Below, piece by piece: positions 1-13,127 of a stretch of 64,000 nt of DNA. Made by a program: the position numbers and the translations under genes. The DNA comes from Psettodes erumei (lineage: Eukaryota; Chordata; Actinopteri; Pleuronectiformes; Psettodidae). The stretch is from the NCBI GenBank assembly GCA_016785225.1, contig JAFBJZ010000946.1:672998-736997 (forward strand), written 5' to 3'. The notes beneath the pieces are model-generated. The model made no database searches. It saw only the letters and a program-made list of their open reading frames with translations, and was not told the DNA's origin. How positions within the stretch are numbered: position 1 is the first letter of the stretch; every line of letters starts with the position of its first letter.

Positions 1-1319
1 ACGGGCACCTGCGTTCGCTGGTGGCGGGCAGCTTCCGGTTTACCGCGCGCGAGCGAGCGTGACGCACCCTTAGCCGGGCGCGCACGCAACCGGAGGCTCC
101 CGAGGAACTCGGATGCTCGCTCAACCCTCTCGAGGTGAAGCGCGATTGAAACCCTGTCCTCCGTAAGGTCGCATTCATACCAGCACAGAAGTCCTGTGTC
201 GATTCGGTTCATATGAAACTGCAACTTAGCAATTTTAATTAAAGTGAGAAGACGGAGAAGTGTTACACACCCGCTCCATTCCAATCAAATCCCGTATAGT
301 ATGTTATCTACGCCAGCCAGCGACTTCTCATAAGCACAACATTGTTGTTGGGATTATTCTCTTATGACATTGTCTTGCCTTAAGTCATGCGTGAGAGTGC
401 GTGCGTGCGCGCTTTGCTTGCGTTGACTCGGTGCCGCGCGCGCGCGCATCCTATAGTGTGACGACGTCGTCGTCCGTCGCGGAGTGGATGACTCACTCAG
501 CCCCGAGCGTGACGATGAAGTCCTCCGCGCCTCTCGAGCAGACCGTTTGCTCATCTGCGATACAGTAGGACACGGTCCACGTGTACAGTTTAACGTGGCA
601 CACCGTTTAAAAAAAAAAAAAAAAACGCAGAAAGAAAACATAACTCCAATCCATATTGGCATCTTGCCTCTTTGGCACCGTGACAAATAAGCCAATCCAC
701 AAATTCCAGGCTTAAGCTTGGCCTGAGTAATAACAGGCAGGCTTTTTTAAAGCGCGCAGGCCTGCTTTCCAGCATTTTTTTTTTTTAATCGCAGTTCCCA
801 AAAGCACTTCTTATTAGAAGTAAGAGGCTCTCGGATTTGCTTCCCGTAAAGCGTCTCGTCTTATATGGGCTTCTCTCGTAAAAAGGAATTCTTGGATAGA
901 AAAATAAACACGACACTAAGTAGTGGGAATCTCAGTACTGGGGCATTTATGAGTAACTGGGATTTATTATTAAATGATTAGTCGGGGGGGTAATCAGTCC
1001 ACTCATCCAAATCCATTGTTGGTTTTGGAAGAATTCCTAGTCATTTCTGGAGCCGCTTCATTTCGCCAAGCAATTTGCCGGATGCCGAGAGCGATGGCGG
1101 AAAACATAAATTGTCGAATCAGAGGCTGTTGCTATGGAACGATTTGTCTGCTGCCTCTTGTTAAATGTAAATATGTGTGTTGCCCACAGAAACAATTCGA
1201 AAGCAATTTTCTGCTCTGACATGGAGAATGAGTGTTGACTCCAAATAGATTCAATTAGCAAACCAGTACATATAGTGACATCTATATTTTCATCCTGTGT
1301 GAAATAGGCCCGGCACCCG

Positions 1320-1366
1320 ATTGGCTGTCGCCACCGGGCATCGCGATTGGTCGCTGGTCGGCCAAT
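1320..1366. promoter_or_regulatory. CCAAT-box cluster
   Basis: Three NF-Y-type CCAAT boxes in 47 bp: ATTGG at 1320 and 1346 (reverse orientation) and CCAAT at 1362. The surrounding CpG-containing sequence includes GCGATTGGTCGCTGGTCGGC. Spaced CCAAT boxes in CpG-rich DNA are a typical vertebrate promoter or enhancer feature. There is no TATA element or transcript evidence, so promoter activity is inferred only. The next 150 bp is rich in TTAATT/TAATTA homeodomain-like sites. Confidence 0.35.
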
Positions 1367-2508
1367 CGGAGCAGTTCTTCCCAGCTGTACTCCTCCCGTC
1401 TGCTTCCAGTGGCAGAAAATCAGAAAAGCGACTGCTGCTTATCATCAGAGCAGTTAATTTAACTAATTAGTTTATAATTATCAGTTCATTCAATGTTCAT
1501 CACATCTCATTAGTCCATCTTTCTGCCCCACTCACTTTATTTGGTTGTGAGTGCCTTTTTCACCTTTTTATATATATATATATTTTTTAATCTAGAAAGA
1601 GCTGATCATAGCACGCCGGTGGATTGTGATTTAAAAATGTGACCACATCAACCTAATAAATTCACTCTGAGGTGCCTTCAGGGCACCGTCGGAAACATCA
1701 GAATGTTTTGTTCGGATTGCATGAGTCACATGAGCAAGCGGGAAAATGTGTCACAGAAATTTGGGTTTTTCTGTGATGCGCAGGTTACTGAGATGTGACA
1801 TTTAAGACGTCAGCTGTCGGTAAAAGCTGTGCTCTTAATTGAGGGCGTCCTCAGAAATGGGGCCGTGTTCGTGCTGCGATTCCTTTCTTTCTGCGCTGCG
1901 AGAGGTAGCGCGGTGAATGGCGGAGGATCGGTCGGCCGTTCCTTTACCCGTGACTGCAGGTTCGCTGGACACATGTGGGCAGAATTTTTTAGCTCAATGT
2001 GTTCTGCTGCGATGAAGGGTTTTCCAAACCTTCTGTCCACACTTCAAGGCTAAATCAGCTGGAATCTGTTGTTGATATTTTTTTTTTGTAATCTGGCCTC
2101 ATACAGTCCCACATGTAGAAACCCAGTGGATGGGTTTCCTTGCCCGTATTTCCCACGAAACTGTCGTCAACTTCACAGACAAATCAGGCGGCGAGAGTTG
2201 AATTAGACATATGCTATTTTCCACTTGAATTAGCCATACGCTATTTTCCACATAGAGGCCCGAAGGTGAAAACCGGCGTTTCCGCTTGCGCGCGCCCTCG
2301 AGCGCTCAAAGCGAGCGCCTCAATTGAGTGACGTTTGATGGAGAAAAATATATGAGCGCAGTATGTTGATTCCGTCGGTCAGGATTGTCACATCAGTGGC
2401 GCGCCACCGCATTGACGTTCACATTTTCGAGCGGGTTCAGAAACGGGTTTAGAAACAGCCGCGGAGGAGCGCAGCAGTGGTAATGATGTGTCAGAAAGCT
2501 ATAAAGGG

Positions 2509-2534
2509 ACACACACACACACACACACACACAC
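2509..2534. repeat. (CA)n microsatellite
   Basis: Thirteen pure AC units, intronic. Confidence 0.97.
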
Positions 2535-3859
2535 GCAGAAAGCAGGAAAGAAAGAAAACGGGTTTCCAGGAATATAAATCCATACACGTCTTTGATGGTA
2601 CGTATTTGGATCTCGCCAGCATTTAAAGCCATGTAATTAGGCCGGTTTGTTTGCTCTTGCGGTCTGTTTTCGTCGACTTGACTTTCCTGTCATGTGACCT
2701 GGCCATCAGCGTTATCGCTGTACACCCCAATTAAAACGTGCTTTCAGTTGAAAAGCATAGTTTAGAGCCAGGTTGTAATAGAGACATTGGAGCGCCTCAT
2801 CTTCTGTTGGAGCGCTTTAATTGGAAGCGAAAATAGGCGCGTCACGGTCTGCTTTGTTTTTTGTAGCTTGACGTGCTTTCAGCAGGAAGACACTCTCCGA
2901 TCCTCCTTTTGAATTATTTTGGAACAGAAGTCATGCCCCAGTTATTCGTCGGGTGGAGCTGCTCCCGTCGGCGCATCTGTTGCGGGTTAGGCTCGCTCCA
3001 CGCTGATTGCGGGGACGAGAGCTAGTTTCCTCTTTCTGTTTTTGTCATTTACCAGGAAGAGGTAGGATAAGTGTATGCTGAAACGGTTTGGCAACTAGTT
3101 TTCTGTTATTTCCCGTGGTTTTGTCAAAATAGATGAAACGCTTGCGTTGCTGCAAACTCCACAACAAAGTTGTTTTTTGATATTTCAGCGCCTGCAGTGA
3201 TATTACTGAGGCACAGTGAGCAAAATCCCAGACATGGACATGATTGTTGTAATTAGTCGTGATGCACTTAGTCTTGAAACTTAATTGTGTTTACAGTGTT
3301 GTTGTCATCGTAGAAGCAGGGATTTACTGATCTGTTTCGCATCAGGGCTTGGAGCACCTAAGCCAGTTTTAAGATTCTATGAACTATAAGCAGCCTGATT
3401 GTGACCGCATGCGCACAACACGTGTCAGCTCTCTCACTTCTGCCATTTAAGTACACATTTACAGTATGCGGCATCGTACCTCGTCCAAACGGCCGAGGGA
3501 CACCGGGGTTGTGACGGCGCTTTCGTTTGCTCGCCGCAGGTGTAGCCTCTCGCTCAAACCTGCTTTAAGGGAGTGCGACCGCTTGTCACCTACCGTGCGC
3601 CCCCGCCACCCCCCCCACCCCCCGCCTGGCTAACGAGGAAGCCGCCGCGCCGGCCGAGACCGGAGAGAGGCTCTCCCCCGCCCCTTCCCCCTGCACACGC
3701 AAGCAGAAAGAACAAGCGAGCGCTGCGTGACATCCTGTCATAGTGTTGCAGCAGGCCAACAGATGCTCCCAGAGCTCTCTTTGTTTGTTGTTCCTCCTCA
3801 AAGCCCGTGCCTGGATTTGCCTCAACTTTGTTCTACTACTGCCGATTGTTTGCTTGCGT

Positions 3860-3881
3860 ATGTGTGTGTGTGTGTGTGTGT
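3860..3881. repeat. (GT)n microsatellite
   Basis: About eleven TG units in the upstream intron. Confidence 0.95.
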
Positions 3882-4034
3882 CTGTACATCTGACCCTTGC
3901 ACCAGAGGGTATACATAGTGTGTGTAGTGCAGGACAGAGCCGCTCAGAAGCATTTCCTTGCATGCCTATTGGAGAAGGCAACAAAGGCCCAGACGGCGTC
4001 TAAGAGGGGCACCAGTTCCTTTTCTCTGTCATAG

Positions 4035-4055
4035 CCCCCCCCCCCCCCCCCCCCC
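4035..4055. repeat. poly-C tract
   Basis: Twenty-one C in a row, within a region with CA-rich and AT-rich neighbours. Copy number in such runs is error-prone in sequencing. Confidence 0.95.
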
Positions 4056-6759
4056 AGTCCAAACTAGTTGCGTAGACAGCAGAGCTGGGGCTCCAGCAGC
4101 CCCGGCTCAGCAGATTCGTGCAAGGAAAAATAAAGCATCCCCCATCACGGACTATTCTCTGAGGCTATATGATGCCAGTGCTCTCTTACAGACTGAAATC
4201 AGGACAGCGAGAGACTCGAGGGGTGTCGAGGATTTCTCATGCCCTGCGTGAGCTGATTTGCCGGGAGTGGGCGCGAACGAGCCTCCAGAAATGAATGTGG
4301 CGGTGATTGTTAGAGGTATGTTTCAGAGACCGCATACAGTAATTGCCCCTTGAAAGAGACCCGATGTTGAGACATGAGCTTCCGCTGGCTTTCATGCACG
4401 TAAGCCATCCTTTGTTCGGCAGATGGCAGCAGGATGAGCGGCCGGATAGTCTTCACGACATTTTGCACCAGTTAAAGGTCGACGTTTAATAACCTCTACA
4501 ACATTATTTGCTGTACATCGCAACATAGTGATTTTACAGTGGATGGCATTCCCATTTGGAGGGTTTTGTGAACATTGAAATATTGTGAATTTAATAGTAG
4601 TTGATCTGAAGTTACATTTGATCATAGGGAGGACGACCGATTGCAACAAATATGGGCTGATACATCAAAATAAAAGAATAAATAAATAAGATGGGAAAAA
4701 TGTTTAAAAAAAAAAAAAAAACTTCACTTATCTCATGACAAATATTCGCAGAAAAAAACTACTGAAATATTTTTACTTTGATTTTTATATTTTGAATATT
4801 GTATAAAATTTGGAGTAAATTTTGTAATTCCCGAGACACAGTCAATAATATATTTCCCAAAAGTAGCTCAAATGCACGATGCACAATTTTTCATTGAGAG
4901 AAAATGGGTTTTTTTTGTCAGATAAAATTTTTTTTGCTTGTCCAATTTAATCCAGAAATGATCCATTTTTATTTCATTTGTCACAAGCAAATTGACTGTG
5001 TGACCGTAATAAGGCCTAATGTGCACCAAACACTGACGTAAACCTGAGCATTTTAAGCTTTGTCAACAAGAAGAACTCATTTTAGCAACTCACGGTATAT
5101 AAATTAATGATTAAAGAAAACGTTGTACAAAGATTAACCTTAAAATTGGAACTTTTTGTCAGTGTTGAGAGTGATTTAATACAAATTGAATTTAATGGAA
5201 ACTAGCTTTTTTTACTCCCTGCCACATGGTTGCCTGCCTTCTGTTTCAGGAAACTTTTGGAGTTGCAAAATGCATACTAATGCTTTTTTTTTTTTTTTTT
5301 TAATACCTTCATCTCACAGAAATGGTAAAATGTCCGTGGGGATTTATGTTGAGTAATTTTTCACAACTAAAACTTAGTAGGGATAAATCTTTCCTTTTCA
5401 TTCTGTCCAAACGTAGACTTCTTGGCGAAAAGTCAAGTATATGTTTTTATTTGAGCGGTTCTATTTTACAGGACTGCTGCTCTTTTAGCAAGAGCTCACA
5501 ATGGGGCCCCCGCCTGTCTTATCAGAGCTCGAGAAATCTTTTATTTCCTTTTTTCGAAAATGTGGTCTGAAGGTGTTATGACCCTGAATTTAAATGAGCA
5601 AGCTCTAGCTGTGTGGAGAAAGAAAATACATATCAGTCAGTCAAGCCACAATTTAAGAATATTGCATAAATGCTTCCTTGGCCTCAGAGCTGATATTGAG
5701 TCTTTTCCGCTGTTTTGCCTGGGACCTGAGGTTGCAGAATAGAGAGATTACATTGTCCAACAACTTGCGCTGCTGGTGAACTTTTGACCATCGCTCTGCC
5801 TGTGAGTGCTGCATGTGGGTGTATATAATGTGTGCGGTCAGAAACAGGGAAACCATTTAAAGTGTTCTTCTTATCAAAGGCAGCGGGAGACGGGAAGCTT
5901 CTTCCACTCACATCTACAGTATTATGTTTTGGATGCTGTGGTTCAACCTCGTAATTAATATCAGATAATTAATTCATCTTGATTGTGTTTCATTACTGGT
6001 GCAGCGCTTCACGTGGGAATACCCTTCATAAATCCTCCTGACGTTATCAGATAGTGTTTCCTGTTTCCTGCGGGGGGAAAGACATTTTTGGGGAGCCCAA
6101 CGCTGTAAAAGCTTACGGCTTGGACGGACTTCTTTTGTGTGTATTTACGATGAATCACGCCGTTGGCCCACTCTGCTTACTCTGTCTTAATGGAATGTTT
6201 GAAATGGAATTTCTCAAACGTCCCTATCTGAAGGCTTTTGTAGCAGGAAGCCCATTTTCATCAGACTGCCTCAGTCCAATCTGCTTCAGTCCTGTTTCTT
6301 CTTCTTCTTTGAAATAAGCGAAAGCTGGCAAAAACCTTTTGTCATAAAATCTGCTTTAATTTTATCCTGCAAAATTGAATCTAATTTAATTAGAACTAAT
6401 CGCTGTAATTAGCTCTATGTAAGTGGTGAATTTAGGCCTGTGTGGTGAAATGTCAATTTCACCTTTTGGAAAAATGTAAATTCATTCATTTCAGGGTTTC
6501 AAAATAAATTTCACAAATATTTTTGTTCATTGTGGCCTTCCTCAACAAGATATACAAATTTCTTTGTAACATTAAATGCGATTGGCTCTTAAAAAAATAT
6601 GATGTTTTTGAATTGAGTTCAAAAACAGCGTGTATTTCTGAAAAAGTAGCAGTCGAGAAAACTAAAATGAAAAAATTACGTAATTAAATTTAGATTTCTT
6701 TTTTAGTGAATTAAAAATATTTTTCTGGATTTTTTTCGTGCGTATATAACAAGACTTTG

Positions 6760-6960
6760 TCGGTGAATATTAACGACGGCGCAGCTTTAAAGGCTTGATT
6801 AATTGCTTTGAAGATAATTAGTCATTTTATTTCATTTTTGTGCGGTGCGATCAAATGATCGCCAAAGCCCATTATGGCGAGAATTGTACATTGAATTATT
6901 GATCAGCGTGCGTGGTTTGTTCGAGGTAATTAAGCTGTGAGTGTTGGTGGGAATTGATGA
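6760..6960. other. candidate conserved non-coding element
   Basis: Block with several homeodomain-like sites (TTGATTAATTGC, GATAATTAGTCA, GGTAATTAAGC), a GATCAAATGATCGCC core and an ATTATTGATCAGC stretch, without ORFs or repeats. Such composition resembles deeply conserved enhancers near developmental genes. Conservation was not tested. Confidence 0.3.
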
Positions 6961-7599
6961 TTGAAAGCTTAAAAGAGAACAAAAAGGTCAAAGGGAACAC
7001 ATCAGTGTTTTTTTTTCTGCCACGGGACCCAGAATATGATCCAACTGGGTGGAGATATGTGGACGGCTGAATGTTTAATTGTGCTTATGCAAACATGCAC
7101 TTTTTTGCTTTATATAGTTCTATAAAGCTCATAATTTAAATTTTCAGTGTGTTCTTCCCTTTTTTGTTTTGTCTCTTCAATTCATCAAAAATAATTACCT
7201 AAAAATCTAAAACATTTTGAAGCGGGCGCATATCATGATGATGCAAAGTTTAGTTTAGGAACGAAATATCAGAAAACTCAGTCAAGTGCTTTGCCAGAAA
7301 ATTATATATTCGTCTCTGTGAGTTGAATTTTATATTTTTTGCGAGAGTATTTTACACATTTTTTTTTCCAGCGAGGGGAAATTAAAAATCTAAGGCAGTT
7401 CATCTTCACAAAAGTGTGAGAGCAGACATTTTTACCCTTAACTTTTTAGCCTGTTGGGCCACAACTCCGGCTTGTTGGCAAGTTACTGTTAAAAAAAAAA
7501 AGAAAGAAAAAAAGTAGGTGAAGGCGTATCTCAACTTTTCACTTTTTGTGCAAACACAAAATGGTGGGTCCACAGAGGCGCATGTGAAGCACACGTCGA

Positions 7600-7860
7600 A
7601 ACCTTAAGATGGCTCCACGCTCAGCAGCCAATGGCGTGCCGAGTCGCCCTTTCCCGGCCCGCCAGTCACGGCTCAGCGAGCGACTTGCCACACCTTGCGG
7701 TGGTGCATGCCGATAGGCCGCTGGAAACCCCCACCCGAGGACCCCATTGGCCGCAACCCGCCGAGATGTTTTGACAGTTACTAGGCAGGGCGGCAGAGTT
7801 GGCGCAGCGTTCATGCCCCCTGTGAGTTGTGTGGACCAATCGCGGCAGGCCGGCGCGGGG
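7600..7860. promoter_or_regulatory. GC-rich block with CCAAT boxes (candidate promoter or enhancer)
   Basis: In otherwise AT-rich intronic DNA, about 260 bp turns GC-rich with CpGs. It holds CCAAT at 7628, ATTGG at 7746 and CCAAT at 7836, and another ATTGG lies at 8399. No splice donor linking it to the BTB exon at 10561 was identified, so the role as an alternative klhl29 promoter is only a possibility. Confidence 0.25.
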
Positions 7861-9389
7861 TGTTGTTATTATTGTGAAAGGCTTAGGGGGAAGGAAACTA
7901 CGCGAGCACATTTCATCACTGTTTGCAGTCCGTGATCCACTCAGCACATTTATACCCCGATGAGAATATCTGAGCACTTCCCACAAAACACACCGCGCTA
8001 CTGTTTTATCTGTCCGATGTGACGCTCGGTCGCAGAACTTGACAGTCCGCGAGAGATTTTTTTTTCTCCCCCCCTTTAATAGTATTGAGATGTTTGCTCT
8101 TTCAAAGCCGCTGGGGTCCCATTGAACGCAGCCGTGCCTCCCCACACTCCACGCCAAGCCTGAGAATGGGGCGCCATGTGCAGTTTCATGGTCCCCGGTG
8201 GTGACGAGTTGTTCCGAGGCCGCTCGCCGATCCACCCCCAAGAAGCCATCATTAGCTTTTGCAACGGGCATTCAGGTGTGCGTGCATGGCTCCGAGGGAG
8301 GCGGCCATTGTTTGGCTGACAAGCGGAGTTCCCCGTTCTCCCCCCTCCTGTCACTTTCTCCATTGTCGGGGGCGAATGGATGGTATGCGGTGTGGCCGAT
8401 TGGAGGTGAGAGCCATGTGAGTCGCCGGAGATCCGCTAATGCAAAACACCCCAAAAAAAACCTCCCGTGCATTCACTATTCACAGTCCGTGCCCGCACTG
8501 TAATCAGATCGCCGGCCAGCTGACAAGCGGCGGCGGAGTGGAATGTGGAGAGCGGAGAGAGATGGATGAAAGACAACCTTACCAGCTTTTTGTTTTTGCA
8601 TGTGCACGGCTCACTCGGCTAACCGCGCAGCCGCGCTCGCGTTTTAGTCCAGTCGACGTCCTGTCAAAAATCGCATCTATTATTATCCCCCCCCCCCTTG
8701 GATTTGGTATTCAGCATGTTTAATAACCAGGTCATTCTTCCTGGCCATTAATTTCGTGATGCCGATAACTCTGAAGGATGCGGCACTCGGAGAGGAGGCT
8801 TTTTACCAAAGCACGCTTCTCAATTCCACCTTATTTGTCATGTGTCTTTATACTGTATAATTTCGGCTACCGAATTAATTCCGAGCTGAGCCGCCGGTGT
8901 CAGTCAGGAGAATGGAAGCAGCTAAATGAGTGGATATTCCAGCCAAATACGGGGGCGAGTGTCACTCCAGGTTAATTAAATCCCTGATTTGAGGCTGGCA
9001 TGAACACGGACCTCTTTCGGGATGACAACGCAGAGTCCTTCATTTCAGCTCGGAAGTGGCCAAAGTCGGATCAGTCCCCCACGTTTGATGTCTTTGTGAA
9101 GCGCGTACACGCACCTTTCCCGTTGTGCGACGGTGCCCGACAACAGATGACTCGTTGCCGCCGCTCAGATCGGCGTGTTTCTGCTGGAGTAGCGGCGACA
9201 TTAGCCTCGGGAAGAAGTAATCCTTTCTGCTGATCAAGGGGGGGATTTGCTACCTTTCTTATCTATATCATCATATACGGTATCTCGTACAGTGCTGCGG
9301 CTACAGCTTATCTCACCTCAGCATGGAATATGTGCCTTTACACAACACAGGCGATGCTTTGTGCCAAATAAGTGTTCGGCGTGCCGTAC

Positions 9390-9690
9390 AGCCTGCGGTG
9401 TCTATAAGCGGCCCAGCTAATGCGAAGGAGAAGACGGCGCGGAAGCCGGCTCCCTCTATAATCACGACGTTCCGCGCCGCCGCGTCTGTGCCTCGTGACC
9501 CGGACGACTTCGCGTTTGGCTTTTATTGGCGGAGATCGACAGTCGCTGCTCATCCTTCCCGAGGCTGCAGGGTGAAAAGTTGCGCGCCTCCCGCTGGTTT
9601 TCACTCTCAGCCGTCCCCCCGCCGCCGCCTCATTAAGGCGCGGGGGAAACAAGCACCTCCGACCCAACGCCGCAGTAGGTGCCCGGCCTG
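9390..9690. promoter_or_regulatory. CpG-rich block
   Basis: About 300 bp with dense CpG dinucleotides (GGCGCGG, CCGCGCCGCCGCG and similar). ORFs of 122 and 124 codons are open on both strands here simply because of the composition. It lies 0.9 kb upstream of the first BTB exon. Might be a small CpG island; no other support. Confidence 0.2.
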
Positions 9691-10560
9691 ACGCTGTACA
9701 ACTCCGCCGCATTATACAACTCGCTGTGTACTCTGGCCTTCAACAGCACGTTGGTTTGCTCTAAGCAATGTTATCGCAGATTGTGTTTTGTCCCCGTTGT
9801 TTTTTTTTCTGGGGCTTTTTTTCCCCCCCCTGCTTTCCAGAGAGGTAGGACGAGGGTGGGTGAGGTATTTTTTTTTTTGTTTTCTGAGAGAGGGAGAAGC
9901 GGGTGTTGGGATTTGGGGATAAGCAGTTGTTTTCTCGTCGAGCAGTGTTTGAAGGTCAACTCCGTGCCGACGAGGGCACTGGTGAGAAGCCAAAGAATTT
10001 TCTTTCCGACATGAATAATGCATTGATGATGTTTTTTTCTGCCCGCATCTCTTTCCGACGCTTTTTAATCTCACTGAGTTTCCCTTCATTGAAGTTTGAG
10101 CGCCGCAGTAAATTATTTTATTTTTTACAGAAGTCAAATACAGTTAAACAAGTGTCTGTTCCCAACAAAATCCTAGTCTTAATCTCATTCCTAGTTCTAT
10201 GTTATCCACTAGCATGCTTTTGGGGATTGCATAATCGTACAGTGCAGCACAGAATATGTGAGCTAATTATTTCCTCTTTTTTTTTTTTTTTTTTTTACAT
10301 GCACCCTCTTTCTGCTACGTGTTTATATACATGCTTCATTTTGCTTTGGCTGAAATGTTGAATCTGTACATGCCACTTCCTCTCTTACCGTACAATGAAC
10401 GATGTTTCTTAAGACCGGCCAGCAATATTGTATCCTACCTGTCTGCACTTCTCAAACACATTTGCTCTGTTTTTCTTGTTGATGCACATGTATGTATGGA
10501 AGAAGAGAACAATTCTAAACCCAAATGTGGCGTTGTCTGTTTCTTTTTCTTGTTCTACAG

Positions 10561-10699
10561 AGATGTTGAAGGAGTTGAACCAGCAGCGCAGAGCGAAAGA
10601 GTTTACAGACCTGAAAATTATTGTTGAAGGCAAAGAGTTTGAAGTCCACCAAAATGTTCTAGCTTCCTGCAGCTTGTATTTCAAGGACCTGGTGAAAAG
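10561..10699 (+). CDS. klhl29: klhl29 exon: start of BTB domain
   Basis: This 139 bp internal exon opens with two bases completing a Glu codon, then reads MLKELNQQRRAKEF and continues through TDLKIIVEGKEFEVHQNVLA to FKDLVK, leaving two bases of an Arg codon. It is the first half of the BTB fold. The conserved Asp of FTDL and the His of the VHQNVLAS(C)S core are both present, as in functional Cul3 adaptors. The acceptor is a T-rich tract ending TTCTACAG at 10560; the donor is AAAAG|GTTTGC at 10699/10700. The ATG at 10563 is internal: human KLHL29 has the same Met inside the chain, after a region of several hundred residues that must be encoded upstream of this window. Reading frame continues past the donor only into intronic sequence that does not resemble KLHL29. 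Confidence 0.95.
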
Positions 10700-11420
10700 G
10701 TTTGCCTTCGCTTCCCCCCCCTCCCACCAGCTGTTGATCCAATCTGTTCTTTTCATAGGGCGCATTTGTGTCGCTATTTTTTTTTTTTCCTTCCCCTCTC
10801 TCTCTTGCAGGTGTATGACGACTTTGGTTCCTAGCACAGGGCCAGCAGCCATTCCTTCCTCTTCCCGCTCAAATGAATGTATATGAACCCGGAGAAAAAA
10901 GGTCAACCCTCGTCATTACCTTTCCTCCCCATGTAGGGCAATTTAACCACATTTCCATTTTAATGAGCAGTGAAAATGTTCCATGACTGGGGATGTTTTA
11001 AAACTCACCAAAGGGCCAAAACAAAAGAATCATACATTCCACACTATGGGTGGTAATTTGCCAAAGCCATGCTGTCTTCTGTGGGCAGAGGGATTTTTGT
11101 CTCCCAAGCTACCATATTTTTCTGTTGCAATTTCGTGAGTTTTTGCTGCAAAACAGCCTTTTCATATGCTAATACATCATGGTTAGTCTAATAAAAAAGA
11201 CATTTCAGAGTCATAAACAAAGGACAAAACAAAAGCGCATCTAAGACAGCTTACTGAACCACCACTTTCACAGGTTAACACCACCCTTCACTAATGTATT
11301 CATTTGATGTGGATCTAAGTATTCCCCTAGTATTTTGCCCTTCATCCTCCATTTTTTTTTATTTTATTTTTTTTGTCTTCACGGGCTGTTTTGTTTCCAT
11401 GGGTGCCTGTCTGCATAAAA

Positions 11421-11440
11421 GTGTGTGTGTGTGTGTGTGT
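11421..11440. repeat. (GT)n microsatellite
   Basis: Ten pure GT units, then TTGTGTGCGTG, in the intron after the first BTB exon. Confidence 0.95.
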
Positions 11441-12956
11441 TTGTGTGCGTGTCAGCTGCAGACCTTTTTAGTGTCTCTGGATATGTGTGCACACGTGCGA
11501 GTGTGACTGTAAAAGTCTGATAAAGCGAGTGTGTCGTTTTTGTTGTTGTTGTTTTTTTTGTTTTCTTTTATTTATCTGCCTTGTTTTCCGGGGAGGGAAT
11601 GCCATAATTCCCTAATGTCCTCATCCTTACTTCAAATCTTTGCAGGTGTTTGCGGCTTGATTGAGAGTCCCCTGGACCCAAAGTTGTTTTGCCGCCTTGC
11701 TGTTCGTGTGTGTGTGTGCGCGCGCGCGTGTGTGCGTTTGCTTCTTACTTGCATGGCTGGGGATGAAGTGCTGAGCAAAGACAAAAACGGAAAGACACAA
11801 ACAGTTTCTGGCGGTAGCTGCAATGCCTTAGGGAAGTTTGTCACTTTGCCCTGCAGCCACGCTGCCTCCGCAGCGAGCTCATCAGAAAGCTGCTTATCAG
11901 CTGCCGCGGCCTCCTCGCTCGCCACTGATACACTTGTTCCTCCTGAATGGGGATAGAGTGAGGAGGACCAGAGAGAGAACAGATGTAGAAAAGCCACAGA
12001 GCCGCGACTGTACCGGGATCAGTCATCTCCGTGACAGCAGTGCTCGTCGCACCCCGTGCATAAAAAGGAGGCGCTCGGTCTCCCTTTGACCTTGACGATG
12101 GCAGAGGAGCCTCCCGAGAGTCTGAAACGACTTTGGATAGAACTGAAGCCCCCATGCTGGTCAACCTGTCGATCAGATCACCTCGTCTGTGCCTCTCATC
12201 CGGGATGTATGCGAGCCAGATCATTTATGCATAAAGACAGGGCCCTTGAAAGACACTGGGGCTCCCAGAGGAGCGGGCGGAATTTCATCAAGCCCATCTT
12301 CATGCCTGCTCTTGCCTACAGAGTCAAATTTTTCTTGTTTAATTTGACAGTTTAATAGAGCAAATTCTCATTAATTGGTTAATTAATTGTAAAACTACTT
12401 TGATTCATAGTCAAAACACTGACAATTTTCACGAGATTATGTTTAAAATAGAAATATTCTCGTTTGACTTCACACTGGAGAATATCCAATGAATTTGTTA
12501 TAGTGACTGTTAATTTTGGAGGGCGTCTTTAGTTTGATTTAATGAAGTCACGGCCACCAACGCCACACCATCATCAGCAGCGATGGCGGCAGAGTTTTTA
12601 TAAAGCACGCGGCACCTTGACTTTATGGAAATGAGAGTTGTGCCAGAATTTGGAGCGGCGGGGAAAAGCTGACGAGAGGAGGACAGAAGAGGAACAAAAA
12701 CAAAGGAATAAAAGTGACTGAAGAGCACGCGAAGGGAGGGGAGAGAGAGCGGGAGAGGGCACCGCGGCTCGCAGCCGGGGGGAGTGTCACGAGCTCGGTC
12801 AGAGAGGAGCGGAGAGAGCCAAAGGCCTGTCTGTCATTGAGTTACGGCGTCCCATGTGCCGCTCAGGTCACTTTTTCAGTGCGGATGAAATTATGCTGAT
12901 GCTACTCGTGGCTCGCCACTGTCCACATCTTTATGAGGTCAAATAAGGGAGACATT

Positions 12957-12958
<2 letters not shown>

Positions 12959-12987
<29 letters not shown>
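12959..12987. repeat. (AG)n microsatellite
   Basis: About fourteen pure AG units in the intron between the two BTB exons. Confidence 0.95.
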
Positions 12988-12990
<3 letters not shown>

Positions 12991-13127
12991 CATCTCTTTA
13001 TATGCTCTGCACCCAGTCTCCTTCAACCCAACTCATTCAGGAGGCGCTATGGTCTGCGTCTACAGCATGCGCCGTGTGCGCAGATGTGCTTCACATGAAG
13101 TGTCTACACGTGTATAGACTGCACGCA

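Larger units (their letters stand above)
1..10560 (+). other. klhl29: upstream klhl29 intron (5' part out of window)
   Basis: This 10.5 kb stretch has no supportable exon. KLHL29 in mammals has a long Pro/Ser-rich N-terminal region ending in a conserved segment just before the Met of the BTB exon. I looked for its coding sequence here and did not find it, so the stretch is probably wholly intronic. Content: a CCAAT cluster at 1320-1366, a (CA)n at 2509-2534, a (GT)n at 3860-3881, a 21 bp C run at 4035-4055, AT-rich DNA from about 4.6 to 7.4 kb with many TAATTA-like sites, and GC-rich blocks at 7.6-8.7 and 9.4-9.7 kb. An alternative promoter within it cannot be excluded. Confidence 0.7.

Noticed and set aside
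9323..9712. ORFs of 122 and 124 codons on opposite strands
   Set aside because: Both are open because the DNA is CpG-rich and stop-poor. Neither has a domain or a plausible initiation context.
10428..10886. ORF of 152 codons overlapping the first BTB exon
   Set aside because: Only the part from 10561 to 10699 matches KLHL29. The rest is translated intron on both sides of clear AG and GT splice sites.
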